From Streptomyces musisoli (GTDB lineage: Bacteria > Actinomycetota > Actinomycetes > Streptomycetales > Streptomycetaceae), in contig NZ_JAERRH010000001.1 in assembly GCF_016741855.1 (NCBI RefSeq), positions 1-64,000 on the forward strand: 64,000 nucleotides of DNA, written 5' to 3'. A model generated the notes under the pieces. The model had not been told where the DNA came from, made no database searches, and saw nothing but the letters and a program-made list of their open reading frames with translations. Made by a program: the position numbers and the translations under genes. How positions within the stretch are numbered: position 1 is the stretch's first letter; each line of letters opens with the position of its first letter. This document shows, one piece after another, positions 1 to 12,887 of this stretch.

Positions 1-3820
<3,820 letters not shown>

Positions 3821-3956
3821 CTGAAGTCTTCCCCTGAAGTGAACGTGATTCCCCAGGGGATCTGTGGTCGGCGGCCCTGGGTGGCGGATCTGATCGTTGG
3901 GCACCGGGCCGCGACTGTGCAGTCCCGCAGCCTCGACGGCTGGGTTCGGTCTCGCG

Positions 3957-4172
3957 CTAGGAACCGGCGGACATGGCCTCGCGCAGGTCCTTGGGCCGCA
4001 TGTCCACCCAGTGGGTGTCGATGTACTCGATGCACTCCTGGCGCGGGGCTGCGTCGAGGGCGATCCGCCAGCCGGCGGGCACGTCGATCGTGCCGGGCCA
4101 CAGGGAGTACTGCTCCTGGTCGTTGATCAGGACCAGGTACGTTCCGTCTGCGTCCTCGAAGGGGTTGGTCAT
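3957..4172 (-). CDS. MbtH-like NRPS accessory protein
   Basis: This 71-residue protein has the family length and layout: an N-terminal NPFED, the core SLWPG, then GW and a late HWVDMRP, which gives the three conserved tryptophans. MbtH proteins bind adenylation domains and are often needed for their folding or activity. It is the first gene of the transcription unit whose next gene is the serine-activating NRPS, so that synthetase is the likely partner. ATG at 4172 is the only sensible start. The promoter should lie in the divergent region 4173-4545. Confidence 0.95.
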   Translation of the reverse strand: MTNPFEDADGTYLVLINDQEQYSLWPGTIDVPAGWRIALDAAPRQECIEYIDTHWVDMRPKDLREAMSAGS

Positions 4173-4545
4173 GCCGCAACCTCGTTCTGCTGAGCCGTGG
4201 ATGGGTCCGGCGACAGGGCGCAGCAGGAATGGCGAGCAACACCTGGAAAGATGTCCGGACAGACATCGATAGGGACGTAGTCGCGTCCCCCTGATCCCCC
4301 GCAGCAGAAGCCCTGCCAGCGCCCTCTGTGAGAGATTTCCGGACAGTCTTGACTACTTGACGGATGATCATAAGGATGTGATCCCGCTGCGTCAAGGGAG
4401 GTTCGTTCGCCATCCCGAAGACGCACGAGGCTTCGATTAGTTGACGATATGTCAAGGAAAAGTGAGTGAGCGTAGCCTCGAGGAGGTACCGGCGCCTTCG
4501 GGCGAGCAGGGTAGGGTGCATGGGAGAAACAGGGGGACAAGCGGG
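4173..4545. promoter_or_regulatory. Divergent promoter region with TTGAC half-sites
   Basis: This 373-bp gap separates the MbtH/NRPS unit (minus) from the thioesterase (plus) and is clearly less GC-rich than the genes. It holds a palindrome TTGAC-GATAT-GTCAA at 4441-4455. Further TTGAC half-sites lie at 4349-4353 and 4357-4361, and a GTCAA half-site at 4391-4395. The spacing suggests an operator bound by a dimeric repressor or activator. The regulator is not identified in this window, and no convincing -10/-35 pair was fixed. Confidence 0.45.
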
Positions 4546-5376
4546 GTGGGCACGTCGAATACAGCGCTGACCACGTGTCAGAGCGGTGCCGTTGCGCACA
4601 CGGTTTCCGCACGGACCGGTGGCGAGCACTCCCGGTGGTTGCGTCGTCACCGCCCCGCGGCCGGGGACGTGAAGGCACGTCTCGTCTGCTTCCCGCCGGC
4701 CGGCTCCGCCGCCAGCTTCTTCCGCTCGTGGCCCGAGTCGGTTCCGACAGAGATCGACGTGGTGGCGGTCCAGTACCCCGGCCGGCAGGAACGGCTGGGA
4801 GAGGAGTGTGCCGGCTCCATGGACGAGCTCGCCGACGCGGTCGCCGCCGCTCTCGTGCCGTTGGCCGACCGGCCGTTGGCCATGTTCGGCCACAGCATGG
4901 GAGCCTCGGTGGCCTTCGAGGTGGCCGCCCGTTTCCAGAGCACATACGGAATCGGTGGGATTCCGCTCTTCCTGGCCGCACGCGCGGCCCCCCACCGGGT
5001 GCGGCCCCTGGACGTCGACTGCGACGACGATCAGGCCCTGGTGCGGAAACTGCACGAGCTGGGGAGCCCGGACACGCACGTACTCGATGACCCGGAACTG
5101 CGTGAGGTGACCCTCCCCGCGGTACGCGGCGACTTCAGGATCTGCCGGACGTACCGTCGCCCGGAGCCACCCGCGGCACTGGACACCACCGCCGTCTTCT
5201 ACCGCGGCTCCGCCGATCCGGGCACCGACGCGGACGACGTGAACGGCTGGTCCGACGTGATCCGCGGTGGCGTGCGCGAGGCGGTGCTGCCGGGTGGGCA
5301 CTTCTTCGTCGTCCAGCATGAGCGCCTGCTCGTCCAGGACATCACCCGGCATCTCTACGGCCTGCTGGCCGGCTGA
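4546..5376 (+). CDS. Type II thioesterase (editing alpha/beta hydrolase)
   Basis: A stand-alone thioesterase of about 276 residues with the alpha/beta hydrolase triad visible: nucleophile Ser in FGHSMGAS, an Asp in the GSADPGTD segment and His in GGHFFV. The N-terminal CFPPAGSAASFFRSW and the QYPGRQER segment are typical of the family. Such enzymes remove wrong or stalled acyl groups from carrier domains. Its position back to back with the MbtH/NRPS genes suggests it serves that synthetase. GTG at 4546 was chosen because AGGGGGAC lies 8-15 nt upstream; the residues after it (to about 45) are low-complexity, so a later start is possible. Confidence 0.88.
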   Translation: MGTSNTALTTCQSGAVAHTVSARTGGEHSRWLRRHRPAAGDVKARLVCFPPAGSAASFFRSWPESVPTEIDVVAVQYPGRQERLGEECAGSMDELADAVAAALVPLADRPLAMFGHSMGASVAFEVAARFQSTYGIGGIPLFLAARAAPHRVRPLDVDCDDDQALVRKLHELGSPDTHVLDDPELREVTLPAVRGDFRICRTYRRPEPPAALDTTAVFYRGSADPGTDADDVNGWSDVIRGGVREAVLPGGHFFVVQHERLLVQDITRHLYGLLAG

Positions 5377-5462
5377 CACCGGAAACACGCAAAGCACCCG
5401 ATCCGTAAACAGCGGTATGGGTGCCGACTCATTTCAACTCAACGATGAGGAATGAATCTGCG

Positions 5463-5945
5463 ATGGTCACCCCAGAAGAACTCTTGGGCGCCCTGGGCAG
5501 TACAGCTGTCACTGACTCGTTTGCTCTTTATCACATAGCAACGTCTCACTCTTCCCGAGCAGCGGTCCTTCGCACGGCGGCGCTACGTGGCGAGATCCGC
5601 CTCGTGGCGTCGAGCGTCGCACTGGCCGTCTCCTCCGCCATGCGCACGTGCTGGGACGACGAGTGCGACGCGGAGCATACGCAGTTGTCCGCCGGCGAGC
5701 TGCGCTCGTTCCACGAGCAGGGCGGGTTCGACCTGCCCGTGGCTTCGGTGGCGGAGACGGTCACCGCAGGACAGTCCTACGCGAAGTGCGCCGACCACCG
5801 TCTGGTCGGTCCCGAGGTGCTCGCCTCGTGCTCCTCCAGCCTGCTCGCCGAAGCGCTGGGCGCACCGCTGCTGTCCACGGGTCGCGGCGCATACTGCTAC
5901 GGCCCCAAGTCACCGGTCAGCGGCCGCACGGTCCACCTCGTGTGA
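5463..5945 (+). CDS. Hypothetical protein, possibly PIN-like
   Basis: A protein of 160 residues from ATG 5463 (GAGGAA about 11 nt upstream), 86 bp after the thioesterase and probably co-transcribed. I do not recognise a family firmly. The pattern resembles a PIN fold: an Asp near the N-terminus (VTDSFALYH), an IRLVASSVAL strand, and a late ADHRLVGPEVL segment followed by LLAEALGAPLLSTGR, which mimics the conserved DAxhvA...LAxplvTrD region of VapC-type RNases. Several expected acidic residues are displaced, and no partner antitoxin gene is visible. Neither toxin activity nor a role in NRPS biosynthesis can be claimed. Confidence 0.6.
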   Translation: MVTPEELLGALGSTAVTDSFALYHIATSHSSRAAVLRTAALRGEIRLVASSVALAVSSAMRTCWDDECDAEHTQLSAGELRSFHEQGGFDLPVASVAETVTAGQSYAKCADHRLVGPEVLASCSSSLLAEALGAPLLSTGRGAYCYGPKSPVSGRTVHLV

Positions 5946-6099
5946 TCCTGGGCGCCCGGGCACCGGTTGTCAGCAGCCACACGCGCCGCTCACCGGTGCC
6001 GTGAGGGGTTCCGCGTCACAACGGGCCGGTCCCTGCCACGTCTCGTGCGGTCCCACGGCACGGCTCTGTCGTCAGGAGCGCGCGTGCCGGGCCGCGAGA

Positions 6100-8568
6100 T
6101 CAGGAGCGGGCGAGCCGGGCCGCGAGATAGGGTGCGGTGGCGCTGCGGCGGGCCCTCGCCACCTTGGCCGGCGGGCCCGCCGCGACCACCCGCCCGCCCG
6201 CGTCGCCGCCGCCCGGACCGAGGTCGATGACCCAGTCGGCGGTGGCGATCGTGGCCAGGTCGTGCTCGACGAGGACGACCGTGTTGCCGGCGTCGACGAG
6301 CCGGTGCAGCTGTCGCAGCAGCAGCGCGATGTCCGAGGGGTGCAGCCCCGCCGTCGGCTCGTCGAGCAGGTAGAGCGCGTGCCCGCGGCGGGCTCGCTGC
6401 AGTTCGGTGGCCAGTTTGATGCGTTGTGCCTCACCGCCGCTGAGTTCCGTCGCGGGCTGGCCCAGCCGCAGGTACCCCAGTCCCACCTCGCGCAACGTCT
6501 CCAGACTGCGGGAGGCGGCCGGGACGGCGGACAGGAACTCGGCGGCGGCGTCGACGGACAGCGCCAGTACCTCCGCGATGTTCTTGCCGCGGTAGGTGAC
6601 TTCCAGCGTTTCGGCGTTGTAGCGGGCGCCTTCGCAGGTCGGGCACGGTGCGTAGGTGCCGGGCAGGAACAGCAGTTCCACCGCGACGAATCCTTCGCCC
6701 TGGCAGGTCTCGCACCGCCCTTCGGGCACGTTGAAGGAGAACCGCCCGGCCGGGTAGCCGCGCGCCCTGGCTTCGTCCGTCGCCGCGTACAGCTTGCGCA
6801 CCGCGTCGAACATGCCGGTGTAGGTGGCCAGGTTGGACCGGGGGGTTCGGCCGATGGGCCGTTGGTCGACGCGGACCAGCCGGTCGAACGACTCGACTCC
6901 CGACGCGTCCTGGACGTCGACCTCCAGCTGCGCCTCGTCGGGTTCCTCGGGTACGAGTCCGAGGTGGCCGCGGACGACCTCGGCGAGCACCTGCGTCACC
7001 AGCGTCGACTTTCCGGAACCGGACACGCCCGTCACCGCCGTCAGGACGCAGAGCGGTACGTCGACGGACACGTCGTGCAGATTGTGGCGGGAGACGCCGC
7101 TCAGGTGCAGCCAGCCGTGCGGTGTGCGCGGGCGGTGATCGAGCGGCTGGGCACGCCCGAACAGGTACTGACTGGTGGCCGACTCCTCGACCCGCTCAAG
7201 ACCGGCGACCGGGCCGCTGTACAGCACGCGCCCGCCGCCCTCGCCCGCACCGGGGCCGATGTCGACCACCCAGTCGGCCCGCCGTACGACGTCCATGTCG
7301 TGCTCCACGACGAACAGCGAGTTGCCCGCCGCCTTGAGGCGGTCCAGCACGTCCAGCAGCGGTTCGGCGTCAGCCGGGTGCAGGCCCGCGGAGGGCTCGT
7401 CGAGGACGTAGACCACGCCGAACAGCCCCGAGCGCAGCTGGGTGGCGATCCGCAGGCGCTGTGCCTCGCCGGGCGACAGGGTCGTCGAGCGGCGCCCGAG
7501 GCTGAGATATCCGAGGCCCAGGTCGAGCAGTACGTCGACCCGCGCGACCACATCGCCGCAGATCCGGACCGCGACCTCGGTCGTCTCCCCGGATCGGGCG
7601 GTCGACGTGGTGGCGTCGGCCTCGGACCGCCCCGCGACGGGCCGCAGCAGCGCCACGACCTCGGTGAGCGGCATCGCGTTGATCTCGGCGATGGAACGTC
7701 CGGCGAAGGTCACGGCGAGCGCCTCGGGCCGCAGTCCGCTGCCGTGACAGGCGGGGCAGGGCACACTCCTGACGAACCGGAGCGCCCGTTCGCGCATCTT
7801 CTCGCTCTTGGAGTCGGCGAGAACGTGCATGACGTGCTTGCGGGCGCTCCAGAACTTGCCCTGGTAGCCGTAGTCGACGCGGCCCTCCTCCGGCTCGATG
7901 TACACCGAGGGCTGTTCGTCCGTGTACAGCAGCCAGTCCCGGTCCCTCTTCCTGAGCCTGCGCCACGGTCGGTCGATGTCGATCCCCAGGCCGCTCACGA
8001 CACTGCGCAGGTTGGCGCCCTGCCAGGCGCCCGGCCAGGCGGCGATCGCCCCCTCACGGATGCTCAGCGAGGGGTCCGGGACGAGCAGGTCCTCGGCGAC
8101 GTCGTGCACGACACCCAGTCCGTGGCACTCCGGGCAGGCGCCGGCCGCGGTGTTGGGTGAGAACGACTCGGCTTCCAGCCGTGCGGCCCCGGGCGGATAG
8201 GTGCCGGCGCGGGAGTACAGCATGCGCAGCAGATTGGACAGCGTGGTGAGGGTGCCGACCGTCGAGCGCGAGCTGGGCGCCCCACGTCGCTGCTGCAGGG
8301 CCACGGCCGGTGGCAGTCCGGTGATTTCCTGCACGTGCGGTGCGCCCACCTGTTGCAACAGCCTGCGGGCGTACGGTGCCACGGACTCGAAGTAGCGCCG
8401 CTGGGCCTCCGCGTAGAGCGTGTCGAACGCGAGCGAGGACTTGCCCGAACCGGAGACGCCGGTGAAGGCGACCATCGCGTCCCGCGGAACGTCGACGTCG
8501 ATGTTCCGCAGGTTGTTCTCACCGGCGCCCCGGACATGCACGAAGGGGTCGGTCGCGTCCTTGTTCAC
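6100..8568 (-). CDS. UvrA2/DrrC-like ABC excinuclease homologue
   Basis: An 822-residue member of the UvrA ABC family with two nucleotide-binding sites: [16 protein letters not shown] near the N-terminus and [11 protein letters not shown] in the second half. It has two signature motifs (LSPGEAQR, with Pro for the usual Gly, and LSGGEAQR) and zinc-type CxxC pairs ([28 protein letters not shown]). It is about 120-150 residues shorter than housekeeping UvrA because the first zinc module and the UvrB-binding domain are missing after the STVGT segment. That form is known as UvrA2 or DrrC, linked to resistance to DNA-binding drugs. Start is GTG at 8568. Adjacency to the NRPS locus suggests self-resistance, but that is an inference. 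Confidence 0.9.
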   Translation of the reverse strand: MNKDATDPFVHVRGAGENNLRNIDVDVPRDAMVAFTGVSGSGKSSLAFDTLYAEAQRRYFESVAPYARRLLQQVGAPHVQEITGLPPAVALQQRRGAPSSRSTVGTLTTLSNLLRMLYSRAGTYPPGAARLEAESFSPNTAAGACPECHGLGVVHDVAEDLLVPDPSLSIREGAIAAWPGAWQGANLRSVVSGLGIDIDRPWRRLRKRDRDWLLYTDEQPSVYIEPEEGRVDYGYQGKFWSARKHVMHVLADSKSEKMRERALRFVRSVPCPACHGSGLRPEALAVTFAGRSIAEINAMPLTEVVALLRPVAGRSEADATTSTARSGETTEVAVRICGDVVARVDVLLDLGLGYLSLGRRSTTLSPGEAQRLRIATQLRSGLFGVVYVLDEPSAGLHPADAEPLLDVLDRLKAAGNSLFVVEHDMDVVRRADWVVDIGPGAGEGGGRVLYSGPVAGLERVEESATSQYLFGRAQPLDHRPRTPHGWLHLSGVSRHNLHDVSVDVPLCVLTAVTGVSGSGKSTLVTQVLAEVVRGHLGLVPEEPDEAQLEVDVQDASGVESFDRLVRVDQRPIGRTPRSNLATYTGMFDAVRKLYAATDEARARGYPAGRFSFNVPEGRCETCQGEGFVAVELLFLPGTYAPCPTCEGARYNAETLEVTYRGKNIAEVLALSVDAAAEFLSAVPAASRSLETLREVGLGYLRLGQPATELSGGEAQRIKLATELQRARRGHALYLLDEPTAGLHPSDIALLLRQLHRLVDAGNTVVLVEHDLATIATADWVIDLGPGGGDAGGRVVAAGPPAKVARARRSATAPYLAARLARS

Positions 8569-8746
8569 CGTTCCTGATTACCTGATCGCGCCGCGAACCG
8601 CGCGACAGGTGCCGTCACCGGGCCCCGCTCCCGGGTAAGGCCCGATGGTATGGGCACGGACCAGCGTGTCACGCGGTGTCGGCGTTATATCGGGGACATT
8701 CTGGGCACTGGTGAGCGCCGGGTCAGCCGACTGGAAGGGGCCGGTC

Positions 8747-9868
8747 ATGCGGGTGTCGTCTCAGGACGTTACGGTCGTGGCTCTTCTGGCGGATCCGGAT
8801 ACGCCGACGGAGATCGCGCAGCGCATCGCCCAGACGCTTCCTGATCGGCTCGCCGACAGGTCGGGCCACGGACGACGCTTCGACGTCGAGGTGGTCAGTG
8901 AGCCCTTCACCGCAGGGACCGAGGACCTGTCCACATTGATGCGCCGGATCATGGACCGCGGAAGTAAGGGGAACTGGGACATCGTCGTGGCCCTCACCGA
9001 CCTTCCGCTGCACTCACACGGGCACAAGCTCGCGGCGGATCTGAGTCACGAACACGGCTTGATACTGCTGTCCCTTCCCACGCTGGGGGGCTTCCGGCTG
9101 CAGACCAGGGCCCGCCAGGCCGTGGAAGAAGCCGTGCTCAGCCTGGCGGGCCCGCAGGCCACCGGGGCCGAGGAGCCTCCGGGAAGTCAGCCGCTGCGGG
9201 GACCCTTCACCGGTCGTCTCGCGCCTATCCGTCCGGGCCAGATCGGTGAGGAGGAGATCGCCGATCTGCGGTACGTCGTCAGTGGGCCGCGCGGTTACCT
9301 GAGGGTGCTCGGCGGTATGGTCCGCGCCAACCGGCCGTGGCGCTTGGTGCCGGGCTTGTCGAAGGCCCTGGCGGCCGCCCTCGCCACGGGAGCGGTCGCC
9401 ACCGTGAATTCCACCATCTGGAACCTGGCCACCTACCTGAGCACGCCACGCCTGGTCATCGCCATGGTCGGATCTGTCGCTCTCATGATCGGCTGGCTGA
9501 TCGTGGACGCGAACCTGTGGCATCGAACGGATGAGGTTTCGCCGGAGGCGAGGAAGAGGGCTGCTCTCTACAACGCCTCGACGATCGTGACCGTGGGTAT
9601 CGGGGTGATCGTCTGCTACGTGGGTTTGATGGTCATCAACTTGGTGTGGGCGCTGTTCATCCTCAACGAACGGGTGTTCGCTTCCACGACCCGAACGCCG
9701 CTGCACGCCGCGGAGTACTGGACGCTGTCCTGGTTCGTCGCTTCGGTCGCCACGGTGGGCGGCGCGCTGGGATCGGGCCTGGAGAGCGATGAGGCGATCC
9801 GGGCAGCCGCCTACTCCAAGCGCGAACAGGAGCGTCGCAGCATGCTGCAGGACGACCGCGGTGACTAG
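8747..9868 (+). CDS. Hypothetical four-helix membrane protein
   Basis: A 373-residue protein from ATG 8747, preceded by GAAGGGG. Residues 1 to about 170 are a soluble alpha/beta-like domain (VTVVALLADP at the start, DIVVALTDLPLH near 85, LILLSLPTLGG near 105). A linker follows, then about four hydrophobic segments between residues 205 and 360. The C-terminus is charged and would lie in the cytoplasm. I do not recognise the family or assign a function. It is followed by an unrelated dehydrogenase gene on the same strand after 295 bp, so it is probably a single-gene unit. Confidence 0.85.
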   Translation: MRVSSQDVTVVALLADPDTPTEIAQRIAQTLPDRLADRSGHGRRFDVEVVSEPFTAGTEDLSTLMRRIMDRGSKGNWDIVVALTDLPLHSHGHKLAADLSHEHGLILLSLPTLGGFRLQTRARQAVEEAVLSLAGPQATGAEEPPGSQPLRGPFTGRLAPIRPGQIGEEEIADLRYVVSGPRGYLRVLGGMVRANRPWRLVPGLSKALAAALATGAVATVNSTIWNLATYLSTPRLVIAMVGSVALMIGWLIVDANLWHRTDEVSPEARKRAALYNASTIVTVGIGVIVCYVGLMVINLVWALFILNERVFASTTRTPLHAAEYWTLSWFVASVATVGGALGSGLESDEAIRAAAYSKREQERRSMLQDDRGD

Positions 9869-10163
9869 CGGGTGACCTCGGTCGGAGGCGTGCCGCCGGC
9901 GGTCGTCCGGGTCCGGAGATTGCGCTGATCGGTCGGTGCGTGGTTGTTTCGTCTCGGGGGTCGACGGGGACCCGCACGGCACGCCGCCGGAGCGCCGAAG
10001 CTCCGCCTGGCGGCGCCGGCGACAGAACGACCGCTCCATCTGATCCAGGAGACGGCCAGCAGAGGCGTGCCGGAGCCACGGACCCCGTCGCAGCACTTTT
10101 TGAGAGTCAGGCTCTTTGCGCCCCCTCCATCACCGCCATGCCGCGACATCAACGGAAGTCACC

Positions 10164-11339
10164 ATGAAAGCAGCGGTATACGAAGGACCGCGAACGGTCA
10201 CAGTGAAGGACGTACCGGACGCGAAGATCGAACATCCCTGCGACATCATCGTCAAGATCACTACCACCAACATCTGCGGTTCGGACCTGCACATGTACGA
10301 GGGCCGCACCTCGTTCGAGTCCGGCCGCACCCTGGGACACGAGAACCTGGGCCAGGTGGTGGAGGTCGGCCCGGCCGTCCGCAAGGTCCAGGTCGGCGAG
10401 TACGTGGTCCTGCCCTTCAACATCGCCTGCGGCTTCTGCAAGCAGTGCGAGCAGGGCCTGACCAACTACTGCCTGACCATGCAACCGGAACCCGCCCTCG
10501 CGGGAGCCGCCTACGGATTCGCCGACATGGGCCCCTATCAGGGCGGCCAGGCGGAACTGCTGCGCGTGCCCTACGGCGACTTCAACGCGCTGCGTCTGGG
10601 CGAGGACGCCGCCGAGCGGCAGACCGACTACGTGATGCTCGCCGACATCTTCCCCACCGGCTATCACGCCACCGAGATGGCCCACGTCAAGCCGGGCGAC
10701 CAGACGATCGTCTTCGGGGCCGGTCCCGTCGGGCTGATGGCGACCTACTCCGCCCTCCTCAAGGGTGCCGGCCGCGTCTGGACGGCCGACCACCAGCCCG
10801 ACCGGCTGCGCAAGGCGGAGGAGATCGGGGCCATCCCGATCAACACCGCCGAGCAGAACCCGGCGGAGGTCGTCAAGGAGGCCACCCTCGGTCTGGGCGC
10901 CGACAACGGCTGCGAATGCGTCGGCTACCAGGCCCACGACCCCCAGGGACACGAGGACGCCAGCCTCACGCTCAACGGCCTGATCGACTCGGTCAGGTTC
11001 ACCGGCGACATCGGCGTGGTGGGCGTGTTCCTGCCCCAGGACCCCGGCGGCGCGGAGGCCCAGGGCGAGCTGGAGGCCCAGGGCAAGGTCCCGATCGACT
11101 TCGGCATGATGTGGTTCAAGGGCCAGCGCATGGGCACGGGGCAGGCACCGGTGAAGAAGTACAACCGGGCGCTGCGGGACCTGATCGCCGGCGGGAAGGC
11201 GAAGCCGAGCTTCGTCGTCTCCCACGAGCTGAGCCTGGACGAGGCACCCACCGCCTACGAGCACTTCGACGCCCGTGACGAGGGCTGGACGAAGGTCGTC
11301 CTGCACCCCGACGGACACGGCAACGGCCACAAGCGCTAA
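10164..11339 (+). CDS. fdhA: Glutathione-independent formaldehyde dehydrogenase, zinc type
   Basis: A 391-residue zinc-dependent medium-chain dehydrogenase. The catalytic zinc site is visible as ICGSDLH and GHENLGQVVEVG, the structural-zinc loop as CGFCKQCEQG...YC, and the NAD-binding Rossmann glycines as GAGPVGLMA. The length and the YHATEMAHVKPGD segment match the FdhA subgroup that oxidises formaldehyde without added glutathione, with tightly bound NAD. ATG at 10164 has GGAAG about 6 nt before it. It lies alone on the plus strand. A role in detoxifying C1 or aldehyde products of nearby organosulfur catabolism is possible but unproven. Confidence 0.92.
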   Translation: MKAAVYEGPRTVTVKDVPDAKIEHPCDIIVKITTTNICGSDLHMYEGRTSFESGRTLGHENLGQVVEVGPAVRKVQVGEYVVLPFNIACGFCKQCEQGLTNYCLTMQPEPALAGAAYGFADMGPYQGGQAELLRVPYGDFNALRLGEDAAERQTDYVMLADIFPTGYHATEMAHVKPGDQTIVFGAGPVGLMATYSALLKGAGRVWTADHQPDRLRKAEEIGAIPINTAEQNPAEVVKEATLGLGADNGCECVGYQAHDPQGHEDASLTLNGLIDSVRFTGDIGVVGVFLPQDPGGAEAQGELEAQGKVPIDFGMMWFKGQRMGTGQAPVKKYNRALRDLIAGGKAKPSFVVSHELSLDEAPTAYEHFDARDEGWTKVVLHPDGHGNGHKR

Positions 11340-11648
11340 GAGACCCGGGGCCGCCGTGCCCCCTCTCTCCCTTGGACCGGTCCGGGGGACGAGCAGCGAT
11401 CTGCCCGTCTGCCGGACCGGGCTGGGGGCGATCCCCGCGCTCCGGCTCCGCCTGGCCGGAACGTCCTGCCGCGTCGCGTCGGCGGGCACTCACCTCGCGA
11501 TCTCCGTCGGAGCGCGGCACGGTGATGCCCGGCATCCCGGAGTCCGACCGTTCGCCGAGTTCTGTGGGCGGCAGGACGCCGTCAGCGTCGCGCCCGGTGG
11601 CCTCGCGGGCACTTGGCGACCGCCTCGGCGTCGTCGGCGATCGCCTGG
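11340..11648. other. Intergenic region, no gene seen
   Basis: A 309-bp convergent gap between the formaldehyde dehydrogenase and the end of the SsuD-like gene. It is GC-rich. Short open frames cross it but have no start signal or recognisable sequence. A termination region for both genes is expected, yet no clean hairpin with a T-run was found. Confidence 0.5.
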
Positions 11649-12881
11649 TCATCGCGCGCTCCCGCCGCCGGCGAAGGGGACCTGGGCGGCGGGGGCCGCC
11701 TGCTGCCCGTACGGGTGCCGCCACAGACCCTGCGCCTGGAGCTTCGGCAGTACGCCCTCGCCGAACCAGTACGCCTCCTCCAGATGCGGATACCCGGAGA
11801 AGATGAACTCCTCGACCCCCAACGCGGCGTACTCCTTGATCCGCTCGGCAACCTCGGTGTGACTGCCGACCAGGGCGGTCCCCGCCCCGCCCCGCACCAG
11901 CCCGATGCCCGCCCACAGGTTGGGATGGATCTCCAGCCCGGTGGGGGTCCCCCCGCGCGAGCGAAGTCGAGCGTGGGGGAGGCTCCCACCCCCGTGCAGG
12001 GCCAGCATCCGCTGCTGGCCCTCCGACTCACTGCGGGCAAGCCCCGCCTGCACCTGCCGCACGGTCTCCGCATCGAATCCCGCCAGCAGCCGCTCCGCCT
12101 CGGCCCAGGCCTGCTCGGAGGTGTCGCGGGTGATGACGTGCAACCGGATTCCGAAGCGGACGCTGCGACCCTCCCGCGCGGCCAGCTTCCTGATCCAGGC
12201 GATCTTCTCGGCGACCTGCGCCGGCGGCTCACCCCACGTGAGGTAGACGTCGACATGCCGCGCGGCCACCTCCCCGGCGATCGCCGAGGAACCACCGAAG
12301 TACACCTCGGGCACCGGATCGGGCACCCGGGCCAGCCCGGCGTCCTCGACCCGGAGGTGCTCGCCGGACAGGTCGACGGTCTTGCCCTCCCACAACCCCC
12401 GGACAATTTCAAGGAATTCGCCGGTACGGCGGTACCTCGCATCCTTGTCCAGGAAGTCCCCGTAGGCCCGCTGCTCGTGGCTCTCACCGCCGGTGACCAC
12501 GTTGAGCAAGAGCCGTCCGCCGGTCTGCCGCTGGAAGGTGGAGGCCATCTGCGCCGCGAGCGTCGGCGAGACGAAGCCGGGGCGGAAGGCGACGAGGAAC
12601 TTCAGGCGCTCGGTGTTCTGGCTGACCATGGCGGTGGTCAGCCACGCGTCCTCGCACCACGCACCGGTCGGCGTGAGCGCGCCGGCGAAGCCCAGGTCCT
12701 CGGCGGCGCGGGCGATCTGGCTCAGGTAGGCGACCGTCGGCGGCCGGTCGCGCCCGGACTCCGTGGCGGGGGTGCCGTGGCCGCCGCCGACGATGTGGCG
12801 GCTGTCGCCGTTGGTGGGCAGGAACCAGTGGAAGCTGAGGGACACGTGGGGCTCCGATCGGTGGTCGTCGGCGTTCGTCAT
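11649..12881 (-). CDS. ssuD: FMNH2-dependent alkanesulfonate monooxygenase, SsuD-like
   Basis: A 410-residue bacterial luciferase-like (LLM) monooxygenase. The N-terminal FHWFLPTNGDSRHIVGG segment, LNVVTGGE, and the late LEIHPNLWAGIGLVRGG and YPHLEEAYWFGEGVLP are characteristic of SsuD, which uses reduced FMN and O2 to release sulfite from alkanesulfonates. It is the last gene of the operon that also encodes the flavin reductase (14081-14638), 6 bp after sfnB. It is slightly longer than usual: around residues 297-312 the normal short RRD-like loop is replaced by GSLPHARLRSRGGTPTG, encoded by a palindromic repeat (see 11941-11993). The insert sits in a surface-like loop before LEIHPN, so the enzyme may still fold. 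Confidence 0.92.
   Translation of the reverse strand: MTNADDHRSEPHVSLSFHWFLPTNGDSRHIVGGGHGTPATESGRDRPPTVAYLSQIARAAEDLGFAGALTPTGAWCEDAWLTTAMVSQNTERLKFLVAFRPGFVSPTLAAQMASTFQRQTGGRLLLNVVTGGESHEQRAYGDFLDKDARYRRTGEFLEIVRGLWEGKTVDLSGEHLRVEDAGLARVPDPVPEVYFGGSSAIAGEVAARHVDVYLTWGEPPAQVAEKIAWIRKLAAREGRSVRFGIRLHVITRDTSEQAWAEAERLLAGFDAETVRQVQAGLARSESEGQQRMLALHGGGSLPHARLRSRGGTPTGLEIHPNLWAGIGLVRGGAGTALVGSHTEVAERIKEYAALGVEEFIFSGYPHLEEAYWFGEGVLPKLQAQGLWRHPYGQQAAPAAQVPFAGGGSAR
11941..11993. repeat. Palindromic short repeat inserted in frame in ssuD
   Basis: The DNA here has runs GTGGGGGTCCCCCC and GTGGGGGAGGCTCCCACCCCC flanking CGCGAGCGAAGTCGAGC. From memory, this composition recurs in Streptomyces intergenic regions as a small GC-rich palindromic element. 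Here it lies inside the ssuD reading frame and adds about 15 residues without breaking it. Copy number elsewhere in this genome cannot be judged from the window. Confidence 0.6.
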
Positions 12882-12887
12882 CGTTCG

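Noticed and set aside
3838..5397. Extension of the NRPS upstream as a long minus-strand frame through the MbtH gene region
   Set aside because: That frame is out of register with both the NRPS and the MbtH protein; GTG 3820 gives a normal condensation-domain N-terminus.
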